A stretch of DNA of 64,000 nucleotides from Palaemon carinicauda (GCF_036898095.1 NC_090751.1:72330313-72394312); one strand, 5' to 3'; positions 45,921 through 57,367 are shown, numbered from the stretch's first letter. Made by a program: numbers and translations. The notes: generated by a model not told the origin, from the letters alone.

Positions 45921-47810
45921 TTGAGTGCTGGTTGGAGGACTTGCCTGCTTGGCCACGTCCACCCTTGTTTCCCCTGCCTCTAGAGGGGCGTCTAGAGGAG
46001 CCTCGAAAGGAACCTCGAGACTTCGGCTGAAAGGTCGTGGATTGCCTTTCAAAGGCTGGGGTGAAAACAGGCGACTGTGTTGCTAGTTGCTGGGGCACCA
46101 GTTGGAACGTGGTGGGTGGTTGTGCCACCGTCTGGGACACCGTGGCCACATGAAGTTGCTGTTGTCGAGGTGGGCGAGAGGGCGCTCTTGGTCACTTAAT
46201 CTTCCTTTTGGGTTGGGGACCCTCATCTGGTGAAGACTCTTCTCTTAGTCAACAAGCCCCACTTTTGGAGAAGATTCCTATTCTCCGTGGCAGCTTTGTC
46301 GACTACCTCTTTGACCGCTTCACTTGGGAGGAGGTCTTTTCCCCAGATGTTGGAAGCTATCAAATTCCTTGGTTCGTGCGTCACCGCAGCCGAGGCGAAC
46401 ACGAACTCTCTACAAGCCCGTCTGGCTTTAATAAAGTTGTACAGGTCTTTAGTGACTGTTGCCAGGTGAGCTTTGGCAAAGACCATGTACATATCTGGGG
46501 TTTGGGGAACGCTTGCCATTGTCTCCAGTCTCGTCTGAAGAGACATCGAGGCGGCAAGTCTTTCCTTCGTTTCCTGCTCCCTGCGCAGGTGGAAGTCCGA
46601 CAACTTAGGGAGGTCTTCTCCGAACTGACGTCCGGCAATGTCAGACTCCAACTTCCCGACTGAGAAGGTGTTATAGACATCTTTCCAGTCCGCATCATCC
46701 GATGGTAGGGCAAGGGAGAACAGCCTACACTCTTCGAGTGTGGAGCAAGGTTTCCCTGCCTCGACTGCCTTTAAGGCTGCCTTGAACCCTTTTCCATAAA
46801 GGGGAAGGCACGGGAAGAAACAGCAATGAAAGACGGATGCTTCTTGCTGAGAGCCGGTACCTTAGAACTAGTGAAGGCCCTCTCTTTCAAGGTACTGGTG
46901 AACAAGGCTTGGGCTTTGGGGAGGTCAAGTATTATGACCACTTTTGGCTCTGTTTCCTCTTTCGAGGGAGGTTCCGTCCTCAGACGAACGTAGCAGTCAG
47001 GATAGGCTCCTTTGCTGGGCAAAAATTCAATATCCTCTACTGGGACCGTACCCAGCTTGTCCGAGAGGAAGATCTTCCCTCCTGACATAGGCATGTGCTC
47101 AGCATACCTCCATGGGTTGACGTCCGAGAAAGGGGGAAGGTCCTTAACATTTAGCTTCTTCGGAGCTAAATGGGAAGTCACGAGCTGGTGCATCTCAGAT
47201 CGAAGCATAGCTTCCTTCTCAGATGACTCCTTCTTCATATCCTGAAACATAGACAGGAGAGAAGTTAAGGTATGACTAATATTGTCCAATTGAGGGGCAA
47301 AGGAGGTTGAAGGGACAGGCTCAGTCACCGGAGCCGATAAAACCAAAATAATTTCGGTTTTCATCGTCGTCTTCAGGAGGTAACACAGACTCCTGCTCCT
47401 GTTCTTCGGCTAGAGGACTTCGTTCCGTCTCTTCGGAAACAACCGACATGTTGTCTTCTAGCTGGATGTCCTTCATGGCATCCGAAACTTCAGGTTCTAT
47501 CGGAATCTGAGGTTGCAGGATAACTGCATCCGAAGATGGCCTAGGGAAAAGACAGGCCCTCATCTATTCGTTAGGAAGTTATGGGCCAGTGGTGTTCTTC
47601 TGAAAACCTCTGACCCATCTACGCGGCTTCTCTCTTGCTGCATCCCTTGACTCAGTTGACTTTTGATCATCAAAAGCCTCACTAACCAGATTTGAGCATA
47701 CATCACATACCTGGAGGTCCCAACACTTCAGAGAGCCCTTCGTCGCTGCGCAGCGCGTGCGTCCTGCACAGTCCATGGCCGCAGAAGTTCTTACTACCGA
47801 CCTTACAGAA
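45916..47810 (-). pseudogene. DIRS gag-like ORF, copy C, frameshifted
   Basis: The likely start at about 47776 (MDCAGRTRCAATKGSLKCWD, then VCDVCSNL) forms a Cys-rich cluster. Acidic region at 47321-47563. Middle at 46771-47364 with DVNPWRYAEHMPMSGGKIFL. Conserved block at 46223-46651 with RREQETKERLAASMSLQTRL and RACREFVFASAAVTHEPRNL. The Arg/Gly-rich, likely nucleic-acid-binding tail at 45916-46149 has RGSFRGSSRRPSRGRGNKGG. Four open segments in alternating frames. The basic tail and position support a nucleocapsid-like role. Confidence 0.7.
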
Positions 47811-50205
47811 ATTGTTTCCACACTCGGGATGGTCCTCAAGTAAAGAAAGGAAAGGCAGATAAGTATTCGGTGAATTATCTCACAAAATTCATCATACAAT
47901 TTTATATATATTTTTAGCTTAGGATAGGTAAGCGAGAAAGGAAAGAGGAAAGACACCTACATGTGTTCCCTGTTCAGCCAATTGCTATGACCTCCCCAAA
48001 ATTGAGTCTCAGGGTATTTCTTAAGGATATGAATAATAATGGAAGACGTTTATCCTCAGGTTATATAATGGTGTAACATAACACCATCTTCTAGAATTCA
48101 ATATAGGGGATTGAATGTAGTGATCACTGTAAATTAAAGAAAGAACTCACTTTCTTGTATCAAGTGGTCTCACAACAGGCTGCCCATGAGACACCATGTA
48201 GGTTAGAAATTATATGGGCTACAGTACAAGCCATACGGTAGTTTTCTTATTGCAGTATGATCAGTATTGCAATCTACTGGCCAGTATTCAGCTATATACT
48301 GTAGGACATGCTGGTATACGAGGGCATGGTAGTTCCTGGGTTTAAATAGAAGGTGCACTGCCTTCTAGTGGTAGTGGGCGGCAGACCGCCGGGGGGTCGC
48401 TGGCACTTGGCGGCCCTCCGTCAGCCGACGGCAATAGATATTTCGTCAGACAAGCATTCGACCAGCTGCCGGCAGTCATCATAGCTGCCGGCAGCCGGCC
48501 GGTAAGTCGCCGGCAGCCAGTGGGCCGCCAATCATCGGCAACCTGTAGCATTCGGCGGCAGTGTATTCTGTCGGCGATCCGCAAACCAGCCGGCTGCCGG
48601 CTTCATGGATGCCAGCAGCTAGGACCTAGGGTACTAGTGGTAAGAGAGAAAGAGAAAGCATGGATGGGGGTGGGGGGGGGGGGGTTGGGGGGGGGGCGTG
48701 TAAAGGTCAGCCTTACAGCCCTTCATCCAGAATGAGGGTTCATATGGAAGGGGGAATAGATACATTCTGGCTTCTATCCAGTCCCAACCCAACAAAACTC
48801 TGCCGGCAAGGTTATGAAAGGCAGACCAAGAGAGGACTTATGAACACTCGATAGGGTTGGGGGAATCTCTGCTGGCAGCCGGCACAGCCGGCAGCTGACA
48901 GAGAACATGAGCAAATCCCACAACCTACATGCACTAGGGTCAATTGTAGGATGATGGCCAAGATATGAAAAGGCTAGGCCATCACTAAAGGACAGCAAGG
49001 GGAGGGGTGAGGGTCCTGTAGGTGAGGTAGGAACCGGCAGGTTCTATTTCACCTAAAAAGACTCCGTTCTAGTACAAGGACCAACCCAAGGGGCCAGGGA
49101 ATTCGATTCCTTAGCCCAGGGTTAGCCCGGTACAGAATGAGATGGCAGCACCCTCGCTGCTGTCTCAGATGGTAAGAACAGAGTCTAGTGTCGGAGTCCC
49201 CCAAGCAATAGAAGAATTTAATTCTTCAGCTTAGGTTCTGCCGGCACAGGACTGTATGCTAGGCCACAGGAAGGAGGTATCATGTCATATAATGCCTTCA
49301 AGTGAGGTCTAGGGAAGTCTAGCCTCCTGCGTCGATAGCCTAACCTGACTTAGGAAGTCAATTAACCAAGCCAGTTGGCCACCGATCACAGACTGAATAC
49401 TCTGATGTTCTGACCCAAAACCAAAACCAGTATTTGCGGTTAAGGGAAGGGGCAGAAACACCCTAGCCTAGATTTACCCGAATAAAATTCAGCATAAAAC
49501 CGACAAGGGTTTAGCCTAGGCTAATTCAGAGGGAAAAGAGATTGGTCTTAAATCCCCTAGGGAGATTGGTATTGTTTAAAAAGATTAGGAGGTGTCAGTC
49601 TCCACTTAATAAGACGATACAAGAGCAATCGGGGACATGTATGGAAGTAGCCTAGGCTCGGTGAGAATCGACAACAGAAACTCTCTCGTATACTATCTTG
49701 GAAGAGGAAAATTTATACAGTAATATCTTATATGTACAAAATATTGCCTAAAGCTTCAATAAATTATCACACTAAGAAAACTATACCATGCATGAGAGTA
49801 AAGGCTAGGTGCCTAGGCTAGTAGGCCTTGCATGAGTGAGGATTGGTAAATAATCGCCGAAACCACGGTACCATCGACATAATATAAAATTTCCTAGCTA
49901 AAAATGCTAAATAGCTAAATTTATTAAAGCGAATATATACAGGGAAGGTCGTTCTGCTAACTATATTACACATGCATATCGAATGACCGTGTCCATGACG
50001 CCATCCGGTTAGGCAACAGCTCTGGTTACGTTAATAACGTCTTGAATCGATTAAAAAACTGTCAAGAGCTTACATTTATACAAATTAAACATAATACTCA
50101 ACTTTCCAGAGGCAGATGAAGCTGGAGAAAGCATCATAGCAGCTAAAACAATCCAAAATAGCGAGAAAGCACTGGGAAACACCAAGTTAGTATCGCTGCA
50201 AGAGA
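47811..50205 (-). other. Non-coding leader of DIRS copy C, with G+C-rich island
   Basis: Between gag and the right terminal repeat. It contains a G+C-rich island at about 48350-48620 full of CCGGCAG/CTGCCGG words, with stragglers to 49250, and a run of G tracts at 48665-48697. No ORF conserved with other copies. Confidence 0.6.
48665..48697. repeat. Poly-G tracts
   Basis: Three G runs of 5, 13 and 10 or so bases separated by T; quadruplex-prone. Confidence 0.85.
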
Positions 50206-50550
50206 AAGAATGACAAGATGGCACCGGGACGTGACATCAGACTGGCGCTCAACAATAGTACAAGTAGGAGCGTTGCCTTAATAACGGCCCTCCTTCAATT
50301 CTTGCCACTTTCCCCTCTCGAAGCATAAACGCTATTAGGGGTGTAGATAACTATGTGGCGTGTCAAGAATACGTCCTCTGATATTATGCGATATGCCTAA
50401 AGACGAAAGCCAGGGATATTCGCGCCAGGAGTTAGAATTCTGGATACCTTAAGTAAAATTCTCTGGGATATACCACTGTAGGTAAATATAACCTAGGAAG
50501 CTACTATAAAGGACCTTCCATCAGGATGACATGGCCTGAGCCCAAAAAAC
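50206..50550. repeat. Right inverted terminal repeat of DIRS copy C
   Basis: Reverse complement of the left repeat; outer end GACATGGCCTGAGCCCAAAA. Confidence 0.9.
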
Positions 50551-52900
50551 CATTACTAATTTGTTATTAGAAGGTACAATTAAAGTTTTGAAAGGTTATA
50601 TTGGTTTTGATATCCAGGTAATAGTTGCTTCAAATGTAGAAGTATAGTATAAAGAACAGAATTTAGGTAGAATGCAATTAACAGTAGTTAAAGGTAAAGG
50701 AAAAACTTTGCTAGGTTTGTATTGGTTATAGTATTTGAAATTAGTTTGGCCTAGTAATTTGAAGATTAACGGTATACAAGATAAAAAAAAAAAAAAAAAT
50801 AAGTTTCTGTGGATAATATTGTATCAGAGTTTCAACACATATTTAAAGACAATGTTGGTACAGTAAAGAATGCAAAGGAGTTTTTACTTTTGCAAACAAA
50901 TAATACTCCTAGATTTTTTGCTCCAAGACCCTTACCATGTGTATTGAAAAGTGCAGTTGAAACAGAAACCAGGAGGGTAAAGAGTGAAGGTTCATGGGAA
51001 AAGGTTACATATTCAGATTCGGCTACACCATTAGTTCCTTTGATGAAGGAAAATGGTCAGGTTAGTTTATATGAGAATTACAAGGTAATATTGAATCCAC
51101 AGCTTCAGGTAGCTCAACATTCATTACCATTCATTACTCAAAAACCCGAAAGACATGTTTGCAACTATGTCAGGATGTACTTTATTCTCTAAGTTGGACC
51201 TTAGACAAGCATTACAACAGCTTCCAATGAACAAACATTCTCAAGAATTATGTACAGTAAATGAATTATTAGTCCAAAGAGATTACCTTATGGAGTAGCA
51301 AGCAGTCCAGTAATTTGGCAACAAACTATGGATAAGATTTTTATAGGAATGCAAGGAGTATTAATTTTCACAGATGATATTTTAGTCTCGGGTAAAGATA
51401 AAAGAGGACTTAGAAAAAGATTATGGACAATTCCAAAGAAGTTGAAGCAGCATAACATTAGCGTTAATAAGCGAAAATGTATTTTAGAAGTTGATTCAGT
51501 GAAATACTTAGGTTTCGTAATTAATGACAAAAGGTATTCCAAAGACTAAGAAGAAAACTAAGGCAGTACAATCAACAAATGTACCAGAAAATATTAAGGA
51601 ATTTTTAGGTTTAGTAACTTTTTATTGGAATTTCATTCAGAATTTATCTACAACTGCACATCCATTGTATAACTTACTGAATAAGGGTGTATAGTGGAAT
51701 TGGACAAAAGACTGTCAGGAATCTTTTAAAAGAATCATACAGGAAATAACATCACCTAGATTTCTAGTACATTATCAAATGGATATGTCAGTTAGATTAG
51801 TATGTGATGCATTAAACATAGGTTTAGGTGCAGTATTACCCCCATGTAATGCAAATTGGAACATAAAATTCAATTCCATTCACTTTTAAGGTATTGAACA
51901 AGGCAAAAAGGAATTACCCACGAATAGAAAAAGAAGGTTTAGCATTAGCGTATGGAGTTAAGAAATTCCGTATGTATCTTTATGATGGGAAAAAGTTCAC
52001 ACTTGCTTCAATTTGTGAACCCAACCTTATTGGCAATATTGGGTCCAAAAGCAAGTTTACCTATATTAGTAGTTGCAAGATTACAATGTTGGCCAGTTGC
52101 TTTAGTCGCATACCACTATTATATAGAATATCATCCTACATCAAGGATGGGTAATGTAGATGCTCTATCTAGATTTCCAGTAGACAAAGCATCAGAACAA
52201 TATGTTGAAAGTGTGTATTAGTATTGGCATATAATGTATTTATTACAACAAAGGATATTGCACACAACACCAAGAAAGATCCAGTACTTAGTAAGGTTTA
52301 GACTCTAGAGAGTTTAATAACAGGTAGGGACTTACGTGGAAAGGGAGAAAATTTTAAACAAAATAAGGATATTTCGAATGGACATCGTGTAACACAAGGT
52401 TTTATCATGGAAGCTTCAAGAGTAGTTATTCCTAGTTCAATGAGGTTTTGTCTGAAATACATGCTGATTTCCAAGGCATGGTCAGATCAAAGTCTTTTGG
52501 AAGTACATTTGTCTGTTGGCAAGGTGTAAATAAAGATATTTGGTTATTTATAAAAAATTGTGTTATGCAACAGAACAATCCCCATTTTGCTAAGATGCAC
52601 TTGTGGGAGTTGCCCAGGTATCCATGGCAAATAGTACGCATAGATTTTGCTGGTCTTTTTTAGGTTATTTATCTTTGATAGTTGTAATTATTTGCAGCCA
52701 TTATCCAAAATCAATTCCAATGAAAACAACTACATCTCATGCGACTATATAAAAGTTAATGGCAATTTTTTTCTACATATGGTATTCCGGAAAGAATTAT
52801 AACTGACAATGGTCCATAGTTTACCTCACAAGAGTTTAAAGAGTTCTGTAGTGTAAATAGCATTAAGCATACATTTTCAGCAATGTATTATCCTTCCATG
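50551..52900 (+). pseudogene. Gypsy C pol, first part (protease end, RT, RNase H, integrase)
   Basis: RT begins at about 50809: IVSEFQHIFKDNVGTVKNAK, LVPLMKENGQVSLYENYKVI, then FSKLDLRQALQQLPM across a stop, and the YxDD equivalent ILIFTDDILVSGKD at 51355-51396 (Tyr replaced by Thr/Phe context). KYLGFVIND and FLGLVTFYWNFIQNLSTTAH follow. RNase H has NKAKRNYPRIEKEGLALAYG and GNVDALSRFPVDKASEQYV. Integrase has NCVMQQNNPHFAK and RYPWQIVRIDFAG, then a core segment with RIITDNG-like sequence at 52793. Many stops and frameshifts. Interrupted at 52900 by the hAT element. Confidence 0.85.
52893..52900. other. hAT target site duplication, left copy (CTTCCATG)
   Basis: Eight bases left of the hAT; 6 of 8 match the right copy CTTCAACG, and 8 bp is the length hAT elements make. 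Confidence 0.75.
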
Positions 52901-52974
52901 CAGAGGCAGATTTAGGTTGTGCGGGGCCTTAGACCCGGTGACCTTACCGGGCCCTCAAATCAGTGTACGAGCGA

Positions 52975-53270
52975 AGCGTTAAAATAAATTAGCTTTTTAA
53001 ACAATATTAAATTTATTGAAATTTAACCAAATTACCATTTCCCAGTTGAACATTACCCATATGGTTTTTTGAAGCTCAACTATAAAAAATAACTATAATA
53101 ATATACCATTAACTAAAGAGGTAAGCGTTGAAATAAATTTTCTTTTTAAACAATATTCAATTTATTGATAATTATCCAAGTGACCATTTCACAGTTGAAC
53201 ATTACACATTTGCTTTTTTGAAGCATAACAAAAAAATTACCATAATAATAAACCATTAACTAAGGAGATC
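52975..53270. repeat. Tandem duplication, two units of about 148 bp, inside hAT
   Basis: Units 52975-53123 and 53124-53270, each starting AGCGTT-AAATAAATT and ending CCATTAACTAA(A/G)GAG. A degenerate third partial unit may follow to about 53330. Confidence 0.85.
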
Positions 53271-53426
53271 CCCAACTATATTGATGCACCACTGAAAAAT
53301 AATAACTTCAATAATACACCATAAACAAAAGAAAATACCGTTTGACTGAAGTGAGTGGCAAAATGGCAAAATGAGTGGGTTTCGTTTATTGCATGCAATT
53401 TGCACTGTGCACTCAACTTTTTCTCA

Positions 53427-54263
53427 TTAGAAAAATGATTTTTTTCGAGCCTTCTTACTTGCAAACTGTTTGATGACATCAGTAAAATCAAGCACCCTTA
53501 ATTTTTCATGCTCAATGCTCAACAGGGTGAATGAAGATAAGCGGTTCTGCTCCATGGTGTTTCTTAGATAATTCTTTAGTAGTTTCAGCTTGGAGAATGA
53601 TCGCTCCCCAGTGCAGTTTGTGACAAACATGCAGAGATAGAGTCGTAATACAATTTCAACATTAGCAAATGTTTCAACCATGTAATGTCTGTGAATTATC
53701 TGATACATTTCTTGTTCCGGACTTTGTCTTTGTGCAGCTTTTACACCACCTAATGAAGGAGCACTTTCGGATGAACCTCTTGGAATGGATTTCATGAGGT
53801 GTGCAAACTGCAAAAGCTCCGACTCCAATCCCGCCTCCAAGTCATTAGGATATGAAGACACAAGCTTTTCAGCAGCTGCTTTAAGTTCAGTGTTTATTTT
53901 GTTTGAGATTTCTGATAAAAACCCAAATTTCTCTCGAAGGTCGCTGTAAGCTGCAAGGCGTTGTGTTAGGGCAGCATAGAGCTTGTCAATGATTGGCAAG
54001 AAAGCAGTCACTCTAAACATGTCTCTCCCTTTCAGCGTAACATCCTCCACCGAGTCTAGTTCATCGTGATGACGCTTGAGCTTTCTAATCTGCTGTGACT
54101 GCCTGTTGGCGTAGTATGCAACTTTACCAGTCACGTCACTGGGATCACACTTAGCCATAGCTTTTGCTTCAAAATCATCGAACTGGGATCTCAGGTCTTT
54201 AACAAACTGGCGACCAACCAGAAAGCAAGAGATGCATACACCCGAAGGCCTAGTTAACGGCAC
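53427..54263 (-). pseudogene. hAT transposase, C-terminal 278 residues (N-terminus missing)
   Basis: An open, uninterrupted frame. The middle reads LKRHHDELDSVEDVTLKGRD and VTAFLPIIDKLYAALTQRLA, typical of ZMYM1-like hAT transposases. The end holds the hAT dimerisation region NCTGERSFSKLKLLKNYLR followed by LLSIEHEKLRVLDF. The family is usually 600-800 residues with a zinc finger and RNase H-like core at the front, and those are absent here. Upstream coding is replaced by a LINE fragment at about 54270-54600, so the apparent start at 54263 is not the real one. Confidence 0.87.
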
Positions 54264-54269
54264 ATCATC

Positions 54270-54600
54270 GATGATAAAAATAAAAATATTAGAAGAAACA
54301 TTGATGAGGCAAAAAAATGAACATGGAAAAACTAAAACGTTGAGGCACTAGAGAAAAAAAAGCATTAACGTGTTTTTTGAAAGTATAACAATCATTTGAC
54401 TTGACGACATCATTAGGAAGGGTGTTCCAAACATTAACAGATGAGGGGATGAAGCAACGAGAAAACTGAGACGGGTTCGACAGTAAGAGAGGTGGAACCT
54501 TTTTTTGTAACTGATGTTTGACAAGTTAGTCTTTTCCTGTTTTTGTTGACAGGCAAATAGAAAAGGTTTCAATCAATGAAATTCACACCTGAACAGAAAT
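54270..54600 (-). pseudogene. LINE 3'-end fragment inside the hAT
   Basis: Minus strand at about 54360-54500 translates as SRCFIPSSVNVWNTLPNDVV then CYTFKKHVNAFF, the extreme C-terminus of a CR1/Jockey-like RT protein (compare FIPAVTKLWNDFPNRVVES in LINE A). It is followed by an A/T-rich 3' side at about 54270-54340. It carries no other LINE part, so it is a 5'-truncated insertion. Confidence 0.68.
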
Positions 54601-55298
54601 GAGCCGGAAGGTACGTCAAGAATTCAGATGAGACCACTGCGCTCAGAAAACAATGAGAGTGAACACTTCAGGCAGAAAGAGCAAACTGATAAAAAAAGCT
54701 TGCTAGCACAAAATAAAGAGTATTCGTGAAAATAGTTGCACAAGATTTATCATGAGTCATTAATGCATACATGTAAGCATGTGCATACAGGGTTCAACAG
54801 CCAATCAGAGTGCAGATTGAACGTTAGTAATCGCGCCACGTGGACCCAACAAGAAGTAAAGAAAAGTCCACTGGTCCACACACAATGAATATTATTTACA
54901 CAATTTATATGATAGATTGACATAAAACCGAGCTTGCATTATTGCATCAACTTACGAATTCGAAATGTTGCTTGCAAGCAAACTGTATGAAATTCAAAGT
55001 CATTGAACCGATGAAGTGAATATAACTCACTTTCATGCATACTAAACGGCACATTCATTGCACAGCTCAAATGCTGCGAATTGCCAAATTGCAAATGCCT
55101 AATTGCCAAATTGCAAATGTTGTAATTGCCTGTGTAGGTGTTATTTCGCAGAAATTCATTGACACAAGCGTGGAGAAATTTTTTTCCATTGATTATAAAG
55201 TGCCCACCCCGAATTATGAATAAAATTTCGCGGGGCCTCACAGGCGCGGGGCCCTAGGCCATGGCCTACTCGCTCCCCCCCCCCCTAAATCCGCCGCT
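54601..55298. other. hAT 5'-side sequence without coding content
   Basis: No recognisable ORF. It includes a short tandem repeat at 55079-55127 built on AATTGCCAAATTGCAAATG. Confidence 0.55.
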
Positions 55299-55299
55299 G

Positions 55300-55307
55300 C
55301 TTCAACG
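55300..55307. other. hAT target site duplication, right copy (CTTCAACG)
   Basis: Eight bases right of the hAT; see left copy at 52893-52900. Confidence 0.75.
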
Positions 55308-55913
55308 AATGGAGAAGCTGAAAGATTTGTTCAAATATTTAAGCATAACGTGAAGTGTAGAAAGACAAATATATATAACATATTTTTCATGTATCAAAAT
55401 TTGATTGTCATATAGAACATAGAACAACATTTGTGACACCATCAAATTTGTTGATGGAGAGGAAGCTTATGAGTAAGTTAGATTTGTTATTTCCAAGTCT
55501 GCAAAGTGATTTAGAAGAAAATGGATATAAACAAGTAGAAAATTTTCCTGGAGTAAGATATTTTCCTCCTTTATCTAATATCATGGTAAGATGTTACAAA
55601 ATTCAAGAGAAGTGGGTACCAGGAGCGATTGTAAGACAGATGTGAAATTTACATTATGATGTTCAAATTGGTGAAAAAAAAATTAAAACGTCATGTTAAT
55701 CAATTAAAACCGTTAAGTAAAATTACAGTAGATCATGTGAATGTTAGAGATGGAAAATTTTCAGTAGTTAGATCAAATGAATCGAATATTAACAAAGATG
55801 TTCAAACATCAAATGTAGATTCAAAATCTGTTCATGAACAAGTACAGGATGAAGTTAGAGTACTTCCTAATAGGATGAATAGAGGAAACCCCCCTGAGAG
55901 ATTTTTTGTTTAA
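55308..55913 (+). pseudogene. Gypsy C integrase C-terminus and tail
   Basis: Resumes directly after the hAT with NGEAERFVQIFKHNVK (catalytic Glu of the DDE triad in GEAERF). TPSNLLMERKLMSKLDLLFP, then WVPGAIVRQM and LKRHVNQLKPLSK follow, matching the end of this Gypsy lineage's integrase. Frames change several times. Ends ERFFV-stop, followed by the polypurine tract. Confidence 0.82.
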
Positions 55914-55932
55914 AGTTTTTTACAATGCCCAG

Positions 55933-55946
55933 TTAAGGGGGTGGGG
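55933..55946 (+). other. Gypsy C polypurine tract
   Basis: TTAAGGGGGTGGGG immediately before the 3' LTR start TGTGATC. Confidence 0.75.
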
Positions 55947-56434
55947 TGTGATCTGTACTATGATACCACAAGTACTACGTATACTGAAAGTAATGTTGCA
56001 CAGTATTGGATTGATAGAACATGTTTATACACTAATTATACGTTTAGTAGTATACTTTATAAAGTTTTATATCCTCTATTAGTTACCTTAAAAATAGGAT
56101 GTGATTCTTCTTACTTTTTTATTGTTTAGAATCTAGTCTTTTGAGAGTAATGATCATTTGTTATTTTCATTTTCTTATACAAGAGTTTATTTACAATGAC
56201 CCCAGTAGAGAGTCAAGAATCAATTAGAGCTGAAGGTTGTAAAGTTTACTAACAGCAGTAGAAGTAATGTATAGAGAAGAATAAACAACTTGTATAATAC
56301 GAACGTATCATTGAATTCCAAACATTGGACGGGTCGGCGAAGATGATAGGATTAACACAACTACAACAACCATTGCTTCTTTCAGATGAGTGAATTGCTA
56401 TAATGACAGTAGTGATACTGTAGTTAACACAATA
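55947..56434 (+). repeat. Gypsy C 3' LTR
   Basis: Starts TGTGATCTGT and ends ACACAATA. About 488 bp; strongly diverged from the 5' LTR. Confidence 0.85.
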
Positions 56435-56996
56435 CTTTGGGTATGGCACACAATAATCATTCTGTATATTTTACTGATTTCTTTACGAAGGAATTCCAGC
56501 ATGAGGTATTTTACCAATGATATACGTGTGCAAAATTACAATTCAGCTTTGTGTTTTATTGTCTGTATTTCACACATAGAGTAACTTTAAACGGAATTTG
56601 TGTAGCCCTTAAGAAACAGAGAGCAATTATCACCAACCAATTTAAAGGAAAATCACCTTACAGTATTGCTATACTACTCGGTCCATCTTGATTCATGGCC
56701 CTGTATGTATATTTTGGCGCTACACGAAACCGGAATTATAAATAATGATTTGCCAGGCGATAAGGGTAAAAAATAATCAGGTTTTGCTGACATTATTCAC
56801 TGAATGTTATTTTTAATGCATGTTTTCCTATTAATAAATTTATATATGTCATGGCACGAATTTTATTTACCCATGTACTTTAGCGTGTGTGTTGTTTTTT
56901 ATTTACCCATATATTTTTGTGTGTCTGTGTATGTGTGTGCTTACGTTGTCCAACTATATGGGGCCATCAACTAATGTGCTCTGTAGCGTCTACGCG

Positions 56997-57000
<4 letters not shown>

Positions 57001-57078
<78 letters not shown>
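57001..57078. repeat. (GA)n microsatellite
   Basis: Uninterrupted GA array of about 78 bp. Confidence 0.97.
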
Positions 57079-57080
<2 letters not shown>

Positions 57081-57300
57081 GTGAGGTCTATGCTCTCTTG
57101 TGAGGACAGACCGTGATTCATTATCAGCTAACCCCCACTTAGTGTTTCTTAATAGCCGCCCATGTGTGTATATCTGTTTCATATCAATAAACAAATATAT
57201 GACATGACATATTTTTACTATTCATCCGCATTGTTTGGGTGTGTGTGTCTGTAGGGGAGAGAGTGATTCGTTTTCAACTAACACCAAGTAACAAATGTAC

Positions 57301-57303
<3 letters not shown>

Positions 57304-57363
<60 letters not shown>
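57304..57363. repeat. (AG)n microsatellite
   Basis: Uninterrupted AG array of about 60 bp. Confidence 0.97.

Positions 57364-57367
<4 letters not shown>

Larger units (their letters stand above)
41619..50550 (-). mobile_element. DIRS-like retrotransposon, copy C, nested in Gypsy C
   Basis: About 8.9 kb, same order as copies A and B on the minus strand, with both inverted terminal repeats and a clean internal complementary region. It splits Gypsy C within the protease region; host sequence resumes on the other side without a detectable target duplication. RT keeps YLDD. The recombinase keeps Arg and H-x-x-R, but its catalytic Tyr position is Ser. It has the best-preserved ORFs of the three copies. 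Confidence 0.92.
52901..55299 (-). mobile_element. hAT DNA transposon nested in Gypsy C integrase
   Basis: 2.4 kb bounded by short inverted repeats CAGAGGCAGATTTAGG and, at the right, CCTAAATCCGCCGCTG, both variants of the CAG-N-GGCGGATTTAGG type hAT end, with a diverged 8-bp target duplication. The minus strand encodes the C-terminal third of a transposase. Gypsy C integrase coding continues in frame-like fashion on the far side (TNGEAERFVQIFK). It contains a LINE fragment and a tandem repeat. Confidence 0.9.
40221..56434 (+). mobile_element. Gypsy C, old LTR retrotransposon split by two nested insertions
   Basis: Plus strand, both LTRs present (40221-40716 and 55947-56434), strongly diverged from each other. 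Internal order: leader, gag zinc knuckles, protease, [DIRS C], RT, RNase H, integrase core, [hAT], integrase end, polypurine tract. Removing the two nested elements leaves about 5 kb, normal for Gypsy. Many stops. A sister relic lies at 59.1-60.45 kb. No convincing target duplication was found at the outer ends. Confidence 0.88.

Noticed and set aside
44347..46663. Plus-strand frames over DIRS C
   Set aside because: Opposite-strand shadows of the RT and gag-like ORFs.
48350..48620. G+C-rich island considered as a CpG island of a host gene
   Set aside because: It lies inside DIRS C between its gag and terminal repeat, and no host ORF is associated.
40211..56445. Target duplication at the outer ends of Gypsy C
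   Set aside because: TTGCA before and CTTTG after the LTRs do not match; ends or flanks have diverged.
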